Shown: piece after piece, positions 1 through 8,021 of the stretch
Numbering within the stretch: the stretch's first letter is position 1
Layout: each line of letters starts with the position of its first letter
Notes under the pieces: generated by a model
What the model was told of the DNA's origin: nothing
Databases searched by the model: none
Seen by the model: the letters and a program-made list of their open reading frames with translations, nothing else
Assembly (NCBI GenBank): GCA_002403995.1
Contig: DHIV01000093.1
Location: 939-23,849, forward strand
Source: Gallionella sp. UBA4737
GTDB lineage: Bacteria > Pseudomonadota > Gammaproteobacteria > Burkholderiales > Gallionellaceae
DNA length: 22,911 nt
Direction: 5' to 3'
Position numbers and translations under genes: made by a program

Positions 1-74
1 GGCGAAATCTTCGTGCATCCCGTGGTTGGGTTCCACGTTTGCTCTGTCCATTCGATTGTCGTTTTCCTTGTCAT
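1..74 (-). CDS. Three-Cys-motif / phage Gp37-Gp68 family protein (DUF5131), N-terminal fragment
   Basis: The first 24 codons of a gene that runs off the left edge. They encode MTRKTTIEWTEQTWNPTTGC followed by TKIS. The IEWTE-x-TWNP-x-TGC-x-K-x-S pattern is the characteristic N-terminus of the Gp37/Gp68 (DUF5131) family, whose first conserved cysteine lies in the TGC. The ATG begins one base after the TAG of the upstream tcmP gene. A Shine-Dalgarno AAGGA sits 7 nt before the ATG, inside the last tcmP codons, so the pair is probably translationally coupled. TcmP families are named for occurring beside exactly this three-Cys-motif protein, which supports both calls. The biochemical function is not established and most of the protein is outside the window. 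Confidence 0.82.
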   Translation of the reverse strand, partial: MTRKTTIEWTEQTWNPTTGCTKIS

Positions 75-75
75 T

Positions 76-1203
76 CTAGCTTCCTTGTTGAAACGTGATG
101 TCTATCAGGTTCTCTTCATTAAATGTGTTTTTGCGCCGCTTTGGGTCGCCGCTTCTGACCTGAATCATGCCTCTCCCTTCCAAATCTTTGAGCATACTTT
201 TAGGATTGACAAAAGGGGTTTCATTCAGCGCATAATCATTTAGTTCTGGGTAGCTGACCGTGCGGCCACGAAATTGTTCAAAAAGTTGTGGGCTGTATGC
301 TGACGGTTCATCGAAGCGAAACATGGCTGATTGATTAAGGTGCGCATCTGAAAAACAATAGTCGCCATTTTTTGCGGTAGTCTTCATGGCTTCCTTCATT
401 TTCTCCAGACCTAATGGATGCTGACTCGCAAATACCAAATGGTAGTCAATGGTATTTTTTGCGGATCGCATCTCGAAAGCAAAAACATAGCGTACCTTTG
501 GCAATGCAAGTAACTTCTGCTTGTAAAGTGCCAAAACGCCGCGATATAGCTCATGCGATACCCGATGTTTTGCCAGCTCTGTTCTCCATGAGTCATCGCC
601 GAATACTTCGTTCAATATCTCTTCGTGATTTGCCGCCTCTTCCGCGCGAAAAATTCTACCAATACCATCCGAATCAAAATTGATAAGGACTTCAGATGAT
701 TCACGACTCAACAAATCTTTGATGTCGAAAAACGGTATACCTGTTGCACCAAAAGGATCAACAAACGCAAATAGCGGCGATGGTGGCAAGAATGGGTTGT
801 GAACTTGCTTTCTAAGCGCAGACAGCCCATCCACAAAAGTCGAGTTGAAAAAATGTGAGTGTATTTTTTGAGGGCTGACGGTTGCGCCGAGTTTGTTTTT
901 TAGGTGGGCAAACCGTTCTTCATTTTCTTCAATAAATACGCAATGTATGTCTCCTGCCCTCCATTGACTGCCCACGTTTTGCAATGCTTCGCTTGCCGAG
1001 GTAATGGCTGCAACAGGAGAGCCTGTTGGTGAATTGATATATTCACCCGGCCCTGCAAAGCCGTCGATATACCAAAGATTCTGCCGAGATTTTGATCGTC
1101 CAAAAATCTCGAACCAGCGGGTCAAATACGCTTGCAAGATAGAAATCTTGGCCAGCGTGTGCGGCGGAGCCTTCCACAGAACACTTTTGATTTTCGCAGA
1201 CAC
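76..1203 (-). CDS. tcmP: Three-Cys-motif partner protein TcmP
   Basis: 375 residues, GTG start with SD GGAG (1211-1214) 7 nt upstream. The sequence has a Rossmann methyltransferase-like look: a glycine-rich YIDGFAGPGEY at residues 45-55, an acidic strand end CVFIEENEERF near 88-98, and AFVDPFGATG near 146-155 in the place of a motif IV. The C-terminal part (NPKSMLKDLEGRGMIQVRSG and a basic KRRKN) resembles a winged-helix nucleic-acid-binding module. These domain readings are inferred from motifs, not from a search. The TcmP identity rests on this pattern plus the directly adjacent Gp37/Gp68 gene. Its function is unknown in the family; phage and mobile contexts are common. Base composition is clearly AT-richer than the dcw genes beside it, which suggests lateral acquisition downstream of ftsZ. 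Confidence 0.85.
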   Translation of the reverse strand: MSAKIKSVLWKAPPHTLAKISILQAYLTRWFEIFGRSKSRQNLWYIDGFAGPGEYINSPTGSPVAAITSASEALQNVGSQWRAGDIHCVFIEENEERFAHLKNKLGATVSPQKIHSHFFNSTFVDGLSALRKQVHNPFLPPSPLFAFVDPFGATGIPFFDIKDLLSRESSEVLINFDSDGIGRIFRAEEAANHEEILNEVFGDDSWRTELAKHRVSHELYRGVLALYKQKLLALPKVRYVFAFEMRSAKNTIDYHLVFASQHPLGLEKMKEAMKTTAKNGDYCFSDAHLNQSAMFRFDEPSAYSPQLFEQFRGRTVSYPELNDYALNETPFVNPKSMLKDLEGRGMIQVRSGDPKRRKNTFNEENLIDITFQQGS

Positions 1204-1277
1204 TTTAAGTCTCCACTTCCCCTAAATTCCAGATTACTAGCGCCTTCGGTTGTTGCCCCTCACAAATTCAGAAGGTG

Positions 1278-1310
1278 AAAACTTTTGCGGTTCACGCCGA
1301 TAAACCGCAA
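1278..1310 (-). terminator. Possible rho-independent terminator downstream of ftsZ
   Basis: Read on the minus strand, TTGCGGTT (1310-1303) and AACCGCAA (1292-1285) form a perfect 8-bp stem with a 10-nt loop. It is followed by AAG and four T residues. It lies 87 bases beyond the ftsZ stop and before tcmP, so it could end the dcw transcript. The U-tract is short and offset, so efficiency is doubtful. The rest of the 193-bp ftsZ-tcmP gap shows no other gene. Confidence 0.4.
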
Positions 1311-1396
1311 TGGCATTATGAGCTCATGCGGGTATTGACATCCATCTGCTGACGCCATGTTGAGTTTGCGGCTTTTTGCGTAACCCAACCTCCGAA

Positions 1397-2563
1397 CTAA
1401 TCCGCCTGTTTGCGCAGGAAGGATGGAATGTCATAGGTATCCACGCCGGATTTTTCCATCGCGTCCACCGCCGCCCTGCGCCCGCTTCTCATGATGGTTG
1501 GCGTTTCCAGCTCGCCGTAGTTCACTCCGGCCATCGGTTCGTCATGCGTGCCCGTCCTCTGGAAGTCCTGATTCTGATAGACGATTTCTGGCTTGGCTTG
1601 CTTGCGCGCCTGCGGTGCACCGAGGCCGGTAGCCACGACTGTCACACGCATTTGGTCACCCATCGCATCATCGAACACCGATCCGACGATCACCGTTGCT
1701 TCTTCCGCGGCAAATTTGACGCACTCCATCACATCGTCGATCTCCTTGAGTTTCAGGCTGCTGCTCGAAGTGATGTTCACCAGCACGCCACGCGCGCCGG
1801 ACATATCCACATCTTCCAGCAGCGGGCTGGAAATCGCACGTTCAGCCGCTATCCGCGCACGGTCATGTCCTGCTGCAATCGCCGAACCCATCATCGCCAT
1901 ACCGTTTTCCGACATCACGGTACGCACGTCGGCAAAGTCCACGTTGATCAAACCGGGCACATTGATCACCTCGGCGATGCCGGCCACTGCGCCTTGCAGC
2001 ACGCCATTGGCCGCCTTGAAAGCTTCCGGTACGGTGACATCATTGCCCAGCACTTCCATCAGCTTGGAGTTCGGCACGATGATCAGCGAATCGACATACT
2101 CAGTCAGCGCCTCGATGCCGGCTTTGGCGAATCGAATCCGGTTGCCCTCGTAAGCGAACGGCTTGGTCACCACCGCCACAGTCAGGATATCCATCTCCTT
2201 GGCGATCTGCGCGACGATAGGCGCTGCGCCGGTTCCGGTGCCGCCTCCCATGCCTGCAGTGATGAACACCATGTGTGCGCCGACCAGCATCTCCTTGATG
2301 CGCTCGCGATCTTCTTCTGCAGCCGCCTGGCCTACCGAGGGTTTGGCGCCTGCGCCCAGGCCCTTGGTGATGTTCACGCCGATCTGCAACTGGGTGCGCG
2401 CCTTGCTGCGCTTGAGCGCTTGCGCGTCGGTATTGATCACAATGAACTCGACACCCTGCACGCCTTGTTCGATCATATGATCCACGGCATTACCGCCGCA
2501 ACCGCCTACACCGATCACCTTGATCACCGCATCCTGAGTTTGTACATCCATGATTTCAAACAT
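1397..2563 (-). CDS. ftsZ: Cell division protein FtsZ
   Basis: 388 residues, the usual length. This tubulin-like GTPase polymerises into the Z ring at midcell. The tubulin signature GGGTGTG is at residues 106-112, and the synergy (T7) loop NVDFADV at 207-213 supplies the catalytic aspartates. A short variable linker follows residue ~320. The conserved C-terminal peptide DIPSFLRKQAD (378-388) is the docking site for FtsA and other Z-ring partners. The ATG has a strong SD, AAGGAG, 6 nt upstream. It is the last dcw gene here, 75 bp after ftsA. The gap contains an 18-bp perfect palindrome that could allow regulation separate from ftsA. lpxC, a frequent next gene in this group, is not present downstream. 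Confidence 0.98.
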   Translation of the reverse strand: MFEIMDVQTQDAVIKVIGVGGCGGNAVDHMIEQGVQGVEFIVINTDAQALKRSKARTQLQIGVNITKGLGAGAKPSVGQAAAEEDRERIKEMLVGAHMVFITAGMGGGTGTGAAPIVAQIAKEMDILTVAVVTKPFAYEGNRIRFAKAGIEALTEYVDSLIIVPNSKLMEVLGNDVTVPEAFKAANGVLQGAVAGIAEVINVPGLINVDFADVRTVMSENGMAMMGSAIAAGHDRARIAAERAISSPLLEDVDMSGARGVLVNITSSSSLKLKEIDDVMECVKFAAEEATVIVGSVFDDAMGDQMRVTVVATGLGAPQARKQAKPEIVYQNQDFQRTGTHDEPMAGVNYGELETPTIMRSGRRAAVDAMEKSGVDTYDIPSFLRKQAD

Positions 2564-2609
2564 CGCCGTCTCCTTAAAAAATTACCGAAAAAACCCCTGA
2601 ATCCGTTTT

Positions 2610-2627
2610 GGCGTAAGGCCTTACGCC
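2610..2627. repeat. 18-bp perfect palindrome between ftsA and ftsZ
   Basis: GGCGTAAGGCCTTACGCC is perfectly self-complementary. It sits 46 bp upstream of the ftsZ start and 11 bp after the ftsA stop. In RNA it would form a GC-rich hairpin (7-bp stem, GGCC loop). No U-tract follows directly, so it is more likely an operator, a processing site or a stability element than a simple terminator. Confidence 0.6.
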
Positions 2628-2638
2628 CCTGCAAACCG

Positions 2639-3874
2639 CTAAAAATTCCCCAAAAACCAGTTTTTCATTCTTGCCAGCACGTCGCCAAATGAATTCGATT
2701 GCATACGCGTCTCCTCATTGCGCTGATGATGCTCCAGGCCATATAACAGCAGCCCCACACCGGTCGCCATGCGCGGTGTTTTCACCACATCGGACAACCC
2801 GCCGATATATTTCGGGATGCCCAGACGCACCGGCAGATGGAAGATTTCCTCGCCCAGTTCGACCATGCCCTGCATCGCGCTGCTGCCGCCGGTGATCACG
2901 ATGCCCGACGACAACAACTCCTCGAAACCGCTGCGCCGCAATTCCTGCTGCACCAGCGAATACAATTCCTCGACGCGCGGTTCGATCACTTCCGCCAGGG
3001 TCTGGCGCGACAGCATGCGCGGTCCCCGCTCGCCCACACCCGGCACCTCGATCGCGCCGCCATCAGCCAGTTGGCGCAATGCGCAGCCATGCTTGATCTT
3101 GATGTCCTCGGCATCCTGGGTCGGTGTGCGCAACGCCATCGCGATGTCGTTGGTGATCTGGTCACCGGCGATCGGTATCACTGCGGTGTGGCGGATCGCG
3201 CCGCCGGTGAACACCGCGATGTCGGTGGTGCCGCCGCCGATGTCCACGAGACACACGCCCAGTTCCTTCTCATCGTCGGCCAGCACGGCCTTGCTGGATG
3301 CCAGCGGCTGCAGGATCAGCTCGTTGACTTCCAGACCGCAGCGGTGGATGCACTTCATGATGTTCTGCACCGCCGATACCGCGCCGCTGATGATGTGCAC
3401 CTCGACATCCAGGCGCATGCCGCTCATGCCCAGCGGCTTCTTGATGCCGTCCTGGCCATCGATGCTGAATTCCTGTTCGAGGATGTGCAAGATCTGCTGG
3501 TCGCCCGGCAAGCTGATCGAGCTGGCCGTCTCTATCACGCGCTCGATGTCAGGGCCGGCGACTTCTTTCTCCTTGATCTTCACCATGCCGCGCGAATTGA
3601 TGCTGCGGATATGGCTGCCCGCGATGCCGGTATAGACCTCATGTATCTTGCAATCGGCCATCAGTTCGGCTTCCTCCAGCGCGCGCTGGATCGAGCCCAC
3701 CGTGGCTTCGATGTTGACCACCATGCCCTTCTTCATCCCGGATGACTCGTGCATACCCATGCCGATCACTTCCAGCATGCCGTCCGGCTTGACTTCGCCG
3801 ACGATGACCACGATCTTGGACGTGCCTATGTCCAGCCCGACCACCAGATTTTTAGTTTCCTTGTTTCTGCTCAT
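2639..3874 (-). CDS. ftsA: Cell division protein FtsA
   Basis: 411 residues from the ATG at 3874, which lies 8 nt from an SD GGAG; a TTG one codon upstream is a poorer choice. FtsA is an actin-fold ATPase that tethers FtsZ to the inner membrane and recruits late divisome proteins. Visible marks are the phosphate 1 loop VVGLDIGTSKI near residue 12, the phosphate 2 motif LVDIGGGTTDIAVF near 210, and ITGGSSAMQGM near 332. The C-terminal FGDVLARMKNWFLGNF is the amphipathic membrane-targeting helix. It follows ftsQ by 23 bp and precedes ftsZ, the standard arrangement. Confidence 0.97.
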   Translation of the reverse strand: MSRNKETKNLVVGLDIGTSKIVVIVGEVKPDGMLEVIGMGMHESSGMKKGMVVNIEATVGSIQRALEEAELMADCKIHEVYTGIAGSHIRSINSRGMVKIKEKEVAGPDIERVIETASSISLPGDQQILHILEQEFSIDGQDGIKKPLGMSGMRLDVEVHIISGAVSAVQNIMKCIHRCGLEVNELILQPLASSKAVLADDEKELGVCLVDIGGGTTDIAVFTGGAIRHTAVIPIAGDQITNDIAMALRTPTQDAEDIKIKHGCALRQLADGGAIEVPGVGERGPRMLSRQTLAEVIEPRVEELYSLVQQELRRSGFEELLSSGIVITGGSSAMQGMVELGEEIFHLPVRLGIPKYIGGLSDVVKTPRMATGVGLLLYGLEHHQRNEETRMQSNSFGDVLARMKNWFLGNF

Positions 3875-3897
3875 CAATAATTCTCCACTGCCATCTA

Positions 3898-4605
3898 TTA
3901 GCTTCGCTTGGTCAAGCCATTCACCGCAAATCCATTGCCGTAACGCAAGTCCACGTATTTCACCTGGCTTTGCATTGCCGCAAGGCTATAAGGGTAGGCT
4001 TCCACGAACCTCGCCAATCTTTGCTGCATATCCTCACGTCCCAGTTCCAGCACCATGCCGTTGCTCAGGCGCAATTGCCATGCATGGCGCGGCGACAGGA
4101 CCAGCCGGGTCACTTGCAGATCCAGTGCGGCAAGCTGCTGGCTGAATTGCGCGTAATGCTGCGTAACTTCTGCCGCAGTTCCGTCTTGCCCGGCAAAATC
4201 CGGCATCACGCTCTCGCTCTGCGCAACAAAAACCTCGCCTTGCTGATCCACCAGCGCGCTGTTATTCCAGCGCGCCAATGCCTGATACTCTTCCAGTTGC
4301 ACTTCCAGGCGGTGCGGGAATTCGCGGCGTATGCTGACGTTGCGCACCCAGGGCAGCTTTTCCAATGATTGCCTCAAGCGTTCGATATCCACGGTAAAAA
4401 AATTTCCCTGCACTTCGTTGCGCACTACCTGCAATACCCCGGTTGCATCGACCCGTTGCGGTGCCGCGCTCAAGCGCACGCTTTGCAACGGAAACAATCC
4501 GGGCAAATGCACCGCGTAATGAATCGCGCCATACAACATCGCCAGCACACTGAAAACCATCAGTGCGTTGGCGATGTTGCGCAGCAATGCCGCGTTATCC
4601 CACAT
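3898..4605 (-). CDS. ftsQ: Cell division protein FtsQ
   Basis: 235 residues from the ATG at 4605 (MWDNAALLRN), with SD GGAG 7 nt upstream. A GTG six codons earlier is open but lacks a comparable SD. FtsQ is a bitopic inner-membrane divisome protein that links FtsA-side and FtsB/FtsL-side components. One transmembrane segment lies near residues 13-33. It is followed by the periplasmic POTRA domain (FPLQSVRLS through REFPHRLEVQLEEYQALARW) and the beta domain with VDQQGEVF. The start overlaps the end of ddl by 11 nt, so translation is probably coupled. Confidence 0.95.
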   Translation of the reverse strand: MWDNAALLRNIANALMVFSVLAMLYGAIHYAVHLPGLFPLQSVRLSAAPQRVDATGVLQVVRNEVQGNFFTVDIERLRQSLEKLPWVRNVSIRREFPHRLEVQLEEYQALARWNNSALVDQQGEVFVAQSESVMPDFAGQDGTAAEVTQHYAQFSQQLAALDLQVTRLVLSPRHAWQLRLSNGMVLELGREDMQQRLARFVEAYPYSLAAMQSQVKYVDLRYGNGFAVNGLTKRS

Positions 4606-5524
4606 GCGCCAGCTCCAGTACACGCAGCACCAGCTGTTCGAAACTCATCCCGGCCTGGCGCGCCGCCATCGGCACCAGGCTGTGGTCGGTCATGCCCGGC
4701 GAGGTGTTCGCTTCCAGCAGATACGGTTTCCCGCTTTCGCTCATCAGAAAATCAACGCGCCCCCAACCCCGTCCACCGATCAGCGCGAACGCCTGCTTGG
4801 CCAAATTCTGCATTTCGGCTTCCTGTGCGGCACCCAGATCGCTCGGGCACAGATAACGTGTATCGTTGCGCAAGTACTTCGCTTCGTAGTCATAGAACTC
4901 ATTGGCCGGCTCGATCTTGATCACCGGCAATGCCTGTTCGCCCAGAATCGCAACGGTGTATTCCCCGCCGCCGATGAAACTCTCCGCCAGCACCAGCGGG
5001 TCGTGCCTGGCGGCTTCGCGATATGCATCCGGCAGTTCGCCCACCGTTTTCACCTTGCTGATGCCTACACTGGAACCTTCGTTGGCCGGTTTGACGAACA
5101 GCGGCAAACCCAGCTGTTGCGCGACACTCTTCCAGTCACTGTGCTCATCGAGCAGCGCGTAGTCCGGTATCGGCAAGCCGCCCGCCTGCCACACCAGCTT
5201 GCTGCGCCACTTGTCCATGCCCAGCGCGGAAGCCAGCACCCCGCTGCCGGTATAGGGAATCCCGAGCAGTTCCAGCGCGCCCTGCACCGTGCCGTCCTCG
5301 CCGAATCGCCCATGCAGCGCGATAAAAACACGATCAAAACCATCGTCGACCAGCGCCTGCAGATTCTGCACGGCAGGATCGAACGGATACGCATCCACAC
5401 CGCTGCGCTGCAGTGCCGCCAGCACCGCCGCACCGCTTTTCAGCGACACTTCGCGCTCGGCGGAACGTCCGCCGAGCAACACCGCCACTTTGCCGAAAGA
5501 AGCAGGATTGAGAATCGGGCTCAT
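4595..5524 (-). CDS. ddl: D-alanine--D-alanine ligase (DdlB type)
   Basis: 309 residues. Joins two D-alanines with ATP to make the dipeptide that MurF adds to the peptidoglycan precursor; cytosolic. The N-terminal domain has VAVLLGGRSAEREVSLKSG and ALHGRFGEDGTVQG. The ATP-grasp part has LPLFVKPANEGSSVGI, the omega-loop KYLRNDTRYLCPSDL (the KY pair is typical of D-Ala-D-Ala ligases) and the metal-binding LLEANTSPGMTDHSL. The ATG overlaps the murB TGA as ATGA. No good SD is visible, so it likely depends on coupling to murB. Confidence 0.97.
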   Translation of the reverse strand: MSPILNPASFGKVAVLLGGRSAEREVSLKSGAAVLAALQRSGVDAYPFDPAVQNLQALVDDGFDRVFIALHGRFGEDGTVQGALELLGIPYTGSGVLASALGMDKWRSKLVWQAGGLPIPDYALLDEHSDWKSVAQQLGLPLFVKPANEGSSVGISKVKTVGELPDAYREAARHDPLVLAESFIGGGEYTVAILGEQALPVIKIEPANEFYDYEAKYLRNDTRYLCPSDLGAAQEAEMQNLAKQAFALIGGRGWGRVDFLMSESGKPYLLEANTSPGMTDHSLVPMAARQAGMSFEQLVLRVLELAHVG

Positions 5525-6507
5525 GGTTTTTTATCACCAACAATACGCACTTCCGGATGCAGGCTGATCCCGGTCTGTTGTGCGACTGTGTTCTGCACTT
5601 CGTTGATCAGGTTTTCTATATCAGCCGCCGTCGCAGCGCCGGTATTCACGATGAAATTGGCATGTTTTTCCGACACCTGCGCTCCGCCGATCCGCTTGCC
5701 TTTCAAGCCGCACTGCTCGATCAGCCGCGCCGCATGGTCACCCTGGGGATTGCGGAACACCGAGCCGGCATTCGGCAGATTCAGCGGCTGACTGGCGATG
5801 CGCTTGCCCAGCAAAGCCTTGATACCCTGCCGAGAAGATTCACCATCACCCTTGGGGAATTGCAGCCATGCGGCGACAAAGAATTCGGAAGATTCAGGAA
5901 CAAGGGGCAAGGCACAAGAAGCAAGGCCGGAATCTTGAGTCTTGTACCTTGTGTCTTGCACCTTGTTCCTCGTTACGTGCCGATAGCCGATCTCATAATC
6001 GGCCGCCGTGCGCACATGCACTTCTCCGTGCCGGTTCACGGTCTGCACGCGCAGCACTTTTTCCCATGTCTCGCTGCCGTAGCAGCCGGCATTCATCGCC
6101 AGCATGCCGCCCAGCGTGCCGGGGATGCCGGCAAAGAATTCCGCGCCCTGCAAATTGTGCAGTGCAGCGAAACGCGCCAGCTTGGCACCGGGCACGCCCG
6201 CTTCGGCATATACACTGCCATCCAATTCGAGATGCAACCCGCTCAATGTGCCGTGCAGCAGCAATACCGTGCCGCGCAAACCGCCGTCGCGCACCAGCAG
6301 ATTGCTGCCCAGTCCCACCGCATAAAGCGGCTCATCTGCCGGCAGCCCGCGCAAAAACACCAGCAGGTCTTCCAGGTCGGCAGGCTGGTACATGCGTTCG
6401 GCTGCACCGCCGGTTCGCCAGCTGGTATGTTTGCGCATCGGCACGTTACGGCTCAATGTGCCGCGCAGTGCCGTGTTAGCGAGGTGCTGTAATTCAGTCA
6501 TGTTCAT
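5521..6507 (-). CDS. murB: UDP-N-acetylenolpyruvoylglucosamine reductase MurB
   Basis: 328 residues. FAD/NADPH-dependent reduction of UDP-GlcNAc-enolpyruvate to UDP-MurNAc; cytosolic. FAD-binding signatures are YAVGLGSNLLVRDGG (62-76) and GIPGTLGGMLAMNAGCYG (127-144). Predicted catalytic residues are Arg176 in GYRH, Ser249 in NAGSVFRNP and Glu319 in LHPEVRI. An unusual stretch, residues about 180-206, interrupts the sequence between GYRHVTR and FVAAWLQFPKG. It is encoded by an inverted heptamer-repeat element that keeps the frame. The start overlaps the murC TGA as ATGA; a second ATG two codons later is also possible. Confidence 0.95.
   Translation of the reverse strand: MNMTELQHLANTALRGTLSRNVPMRKHTSWRTGGAAERMYQPADLEDLLVFLRGLPADEPLYAVGLGSNLLVRDGGLRGTVLLLHGTLSGLHLELDGSVYAEAGVPGAKLARFAALHNLQGAEFFAGIPGTLGGMLAMNAGCYGSETWEKVLRVQTVNRHGEVHVRTAADYEIGYRHVTRNKVQDTRYKTQDSGLASCALPLVPESSEFFVAAWLQFPKGDGESSRQGIKALLGKRIASQPLNLPNAGSVFRNPQGDHAARLIEQCGLKGKRIGGAQVSEKHANFIVNTGAATAADIENLINEVQNTVAQQTGISLHPEVRIVGDKKP
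5896..5970. repeat. In-frame palindromic element inside murB made of heptamer repeats
   Basis: On the plus strand, four consecutive 7-mers starting CAAG (5901-5928) are followed, after a short centre, by five 7-mers starting CTTG (5934-5968). The ends AGGAACAAGG and CCTTGTTCCT are exact complements, and the whole forms an imperfect hairpin of about 30 bp. A flanking GAAGATTC (5888-5895) and GAATCTTG (5930-5937) add a second pairing option. The element adds about 26 residues (NKVQDTRYKTQDSGLASCAL and a few more) without breaking MurB. Confidence 0.85.
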
Positions 6508-8021
6508 GGCTCACCCGAACGTTGCAACTGCATCGCCGGCATCTTCCCGGTGGCATCAGTGTCGCTTTTTCCCAATAATTTATTAGGTGTGTTGCCGATC
6601 GAACCCGCGCCCATCGTGATGACCACATCGCCGTCGCGCGCCATCTGCATGATCGCTTGCGGCATCTGCTGGATATCCTCGACAAACACCGCTTCGCTCT
6701 GTCCCGCCACACGCAAGGCATGCATCAGCGCGCGTCCGTCTGCCGCGACGATGGGCGGCTCTCCTGCCGCATACACTTCCGCCAGCACCAGCGCATCCAC
6801 GCTGCACAGCACTTTCACAAAATCCTCGAACAAGTCGCGAGTCCGCGTGTAACGGTGCGGCTGGAATGCCAGCACCAGCCGCCGGCCGGGGAAAGCACCG
6901 CGTACCGCCTCCAGCGTGGCAACCATTTCCGCCGGATGGTGCCCGTAGTCGTCAATTAGAGTAAAACTTCCTCTCCCTCCCTCAGGAGAGGAAACGATTG
7001 CACTCTCTCCCGCAAGCGGGAGAGAGTTGGAGAGAGGGTAATCCGGCAACGCGACTTCACCGTAACGCTGGAACCGCCTGCCGACTCCCTGGAATTCCGC
7101 AAGTGCCGCAATGATCGCCTCTCCGCTCATGCCCACTTCCAGCGCGATGGCGATCGCGGCGAGCGCGTTCAGCACGTTGTGCATGCCCGCCAGATTCAGC
7201 GTGATGTCCAGATCCTTGGGCGTGCCGTTCTGCCTGCACATTGCGGTGAAGCGCATCTGGCCGCCCTGATGGCGCACGTTCACGGCGCGGATCTGCGCAT
7301 CTTCGCTGAAGCCGTAGGTGGTGACCGGCTTGCTGATGCGCGGCAGGATCTCCCGCACATTGGCATCATCCACACACAGCATCGCCCTGCCGTAGAACGG
7401 CAAGTGTTCGACAAATTCCACGAACGCCTGCTTGAGTCTTTCAAAATCGTGGCCGTAGGTTTCCATGTGGTCGGCATCGATGTTGGTGATCACCGCAAGT
7501 ATCGGTTGCAGATAAAGGAACGAGGCATCCGATTCGTCGGCCTCGACCACGATGAATTCGCCGGTGCCGAGTTTGGCGTTGCTGCCGCTGCTGTTCAGTT
7601 TGCCGCCGATCACAAAAGTCGGATCGAGCCCGCCCCTGGCCAGCACACTGGAGGTCAGCGAAGTGGTGGTGGTCTTGCCGTGCGTTCCTGCCACGGCTAT
7701 GCCCTGGCGCAAACGCATCAGCTCCGCCAGCATCATCGCGCGCGGCACCACCGGAATGTGCCGGGCGCGCGCCGCCAGCACTTCTGGATTGTCCTTGCCC
7801 ACCGCAGTCGAGACCACCACCACATCGGCATTGGTCAGGTTCTGCTCGGCATGGCCGAGATACACCGTTGCACCCAGTTGCTTGAGACGCCGTGTAGCGG
7901 CGTTTTTACCGAGATCTGATCCGCTCACTTGAAAACCCAGGTTCAGCAGCACTTCGGCGATGCCGCTCATGCCGGAACCGCCGATGCCCACGAAGTGCAG
8001 ATGTTTGACTTTGTGCTTCAT
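6504..8021 (-). CDS. murC: UDP-N-acetylmuramate--L-alanine ligase MurC
   Basis: 505 residues from the ATG at 8021, which overlaps the murG TGA as ATGA and has GGAG 8 nt upstream; an in-frame TTG six codons earlier is less likely. Adds L-Ala to UDP-MurNAc using ATP in the cytosol. Seen are the UDP-binding HFVGIGGSGMSGIAEVL (9-25), the P-loop GTHGKTTT (112-119), VVEADESDASF (158-168), ITNIDADHMETYG (178-190) and the C-domain LIDDYGHHPAEM (355-366). Residues about 328-350 are an extra segment encoded by a palindromic repeat placed just before the IDDYGHHP motif. The C-terminal tail after GSIGNTPNKLLG is also longer than I would expect. Confidence 0.96.
   Translation of the reverse strand: MKHKVKHLHFVGIGGSGMSGIAEVLLNLGFQVSGSDLGKNAATRRLKQLGATVYLGHAEQNLTNADVVVVSTAVGKDNPEVLAARARHIPVVPRAMMLAELMRLRQGIAVAGTHGKTTTTSLTSSVLARGGLDPTFVIGGKLNSSGSNAKLGTGEFIVVEADESDASFLYLQPILAVITNIDADHMETYGHDFERLKQAFVEFVEHLPFYGRAMLCVDDANVREILPRISKPVTTYGFSEDAQIRAVNVRHQGGQMRFTAMCRQNGTPKDLDITLNLAGMHNVLNALAAIAIALEVGMSGEAIIAALAEFQGVGRRFQRYGEVALPDYPLSNSLPLAGESAIVSSPEGGRGSFTLIDDYGHHPAEMVATLEAVRGAFPGRRLVLAFQPHRYTRTRDLFEDFVKVLCSVDALVLAEVYAAGEPPIVAADGRALMHALRVAGQSEAVFVEDIQQMPQAIMQMARDGDVVITMGAGSIGNTPNKLLGKSDTDATGKMPAMQLQRSGEP
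6970..7027. repeat. In-frame palindromic element inside murC
   Basis: Two adjacent hairpins on the plus strand. CTCTCTCCCGC (7003-7013) pairs with GCGGGAGAGAG (7016-7026), extended by one A-T pair. CCTCTCC (6970-6976) pairs with GGAGAGG (6985-6991). The outer flanks are also CTCTCC-rich and complementary (7029-7037). It resembles GC-rich CTCTCCC/GGGAGAG palindromes that are normally intergenic in proteobacteria. Here it is translated as YPLSNSLPLAGESAIVSSPE and a few more residues. Confidence 0.8.

Noticed and set aside
1225..1250. Match to 16S rRNA (CGCTAGTAATC)
   Set aside because: Only about 11 bases agree with the 16S helix sequence; the flanks do not, so it is chance.
1376..2692. Long plus-strand open frame opposite ftsZ
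   Set aside because: A GC-driven shadow of ftsZ: rich in His/Arg/Ala, no SD, no recognisable motif, wholly explained by the minus-strand gene.
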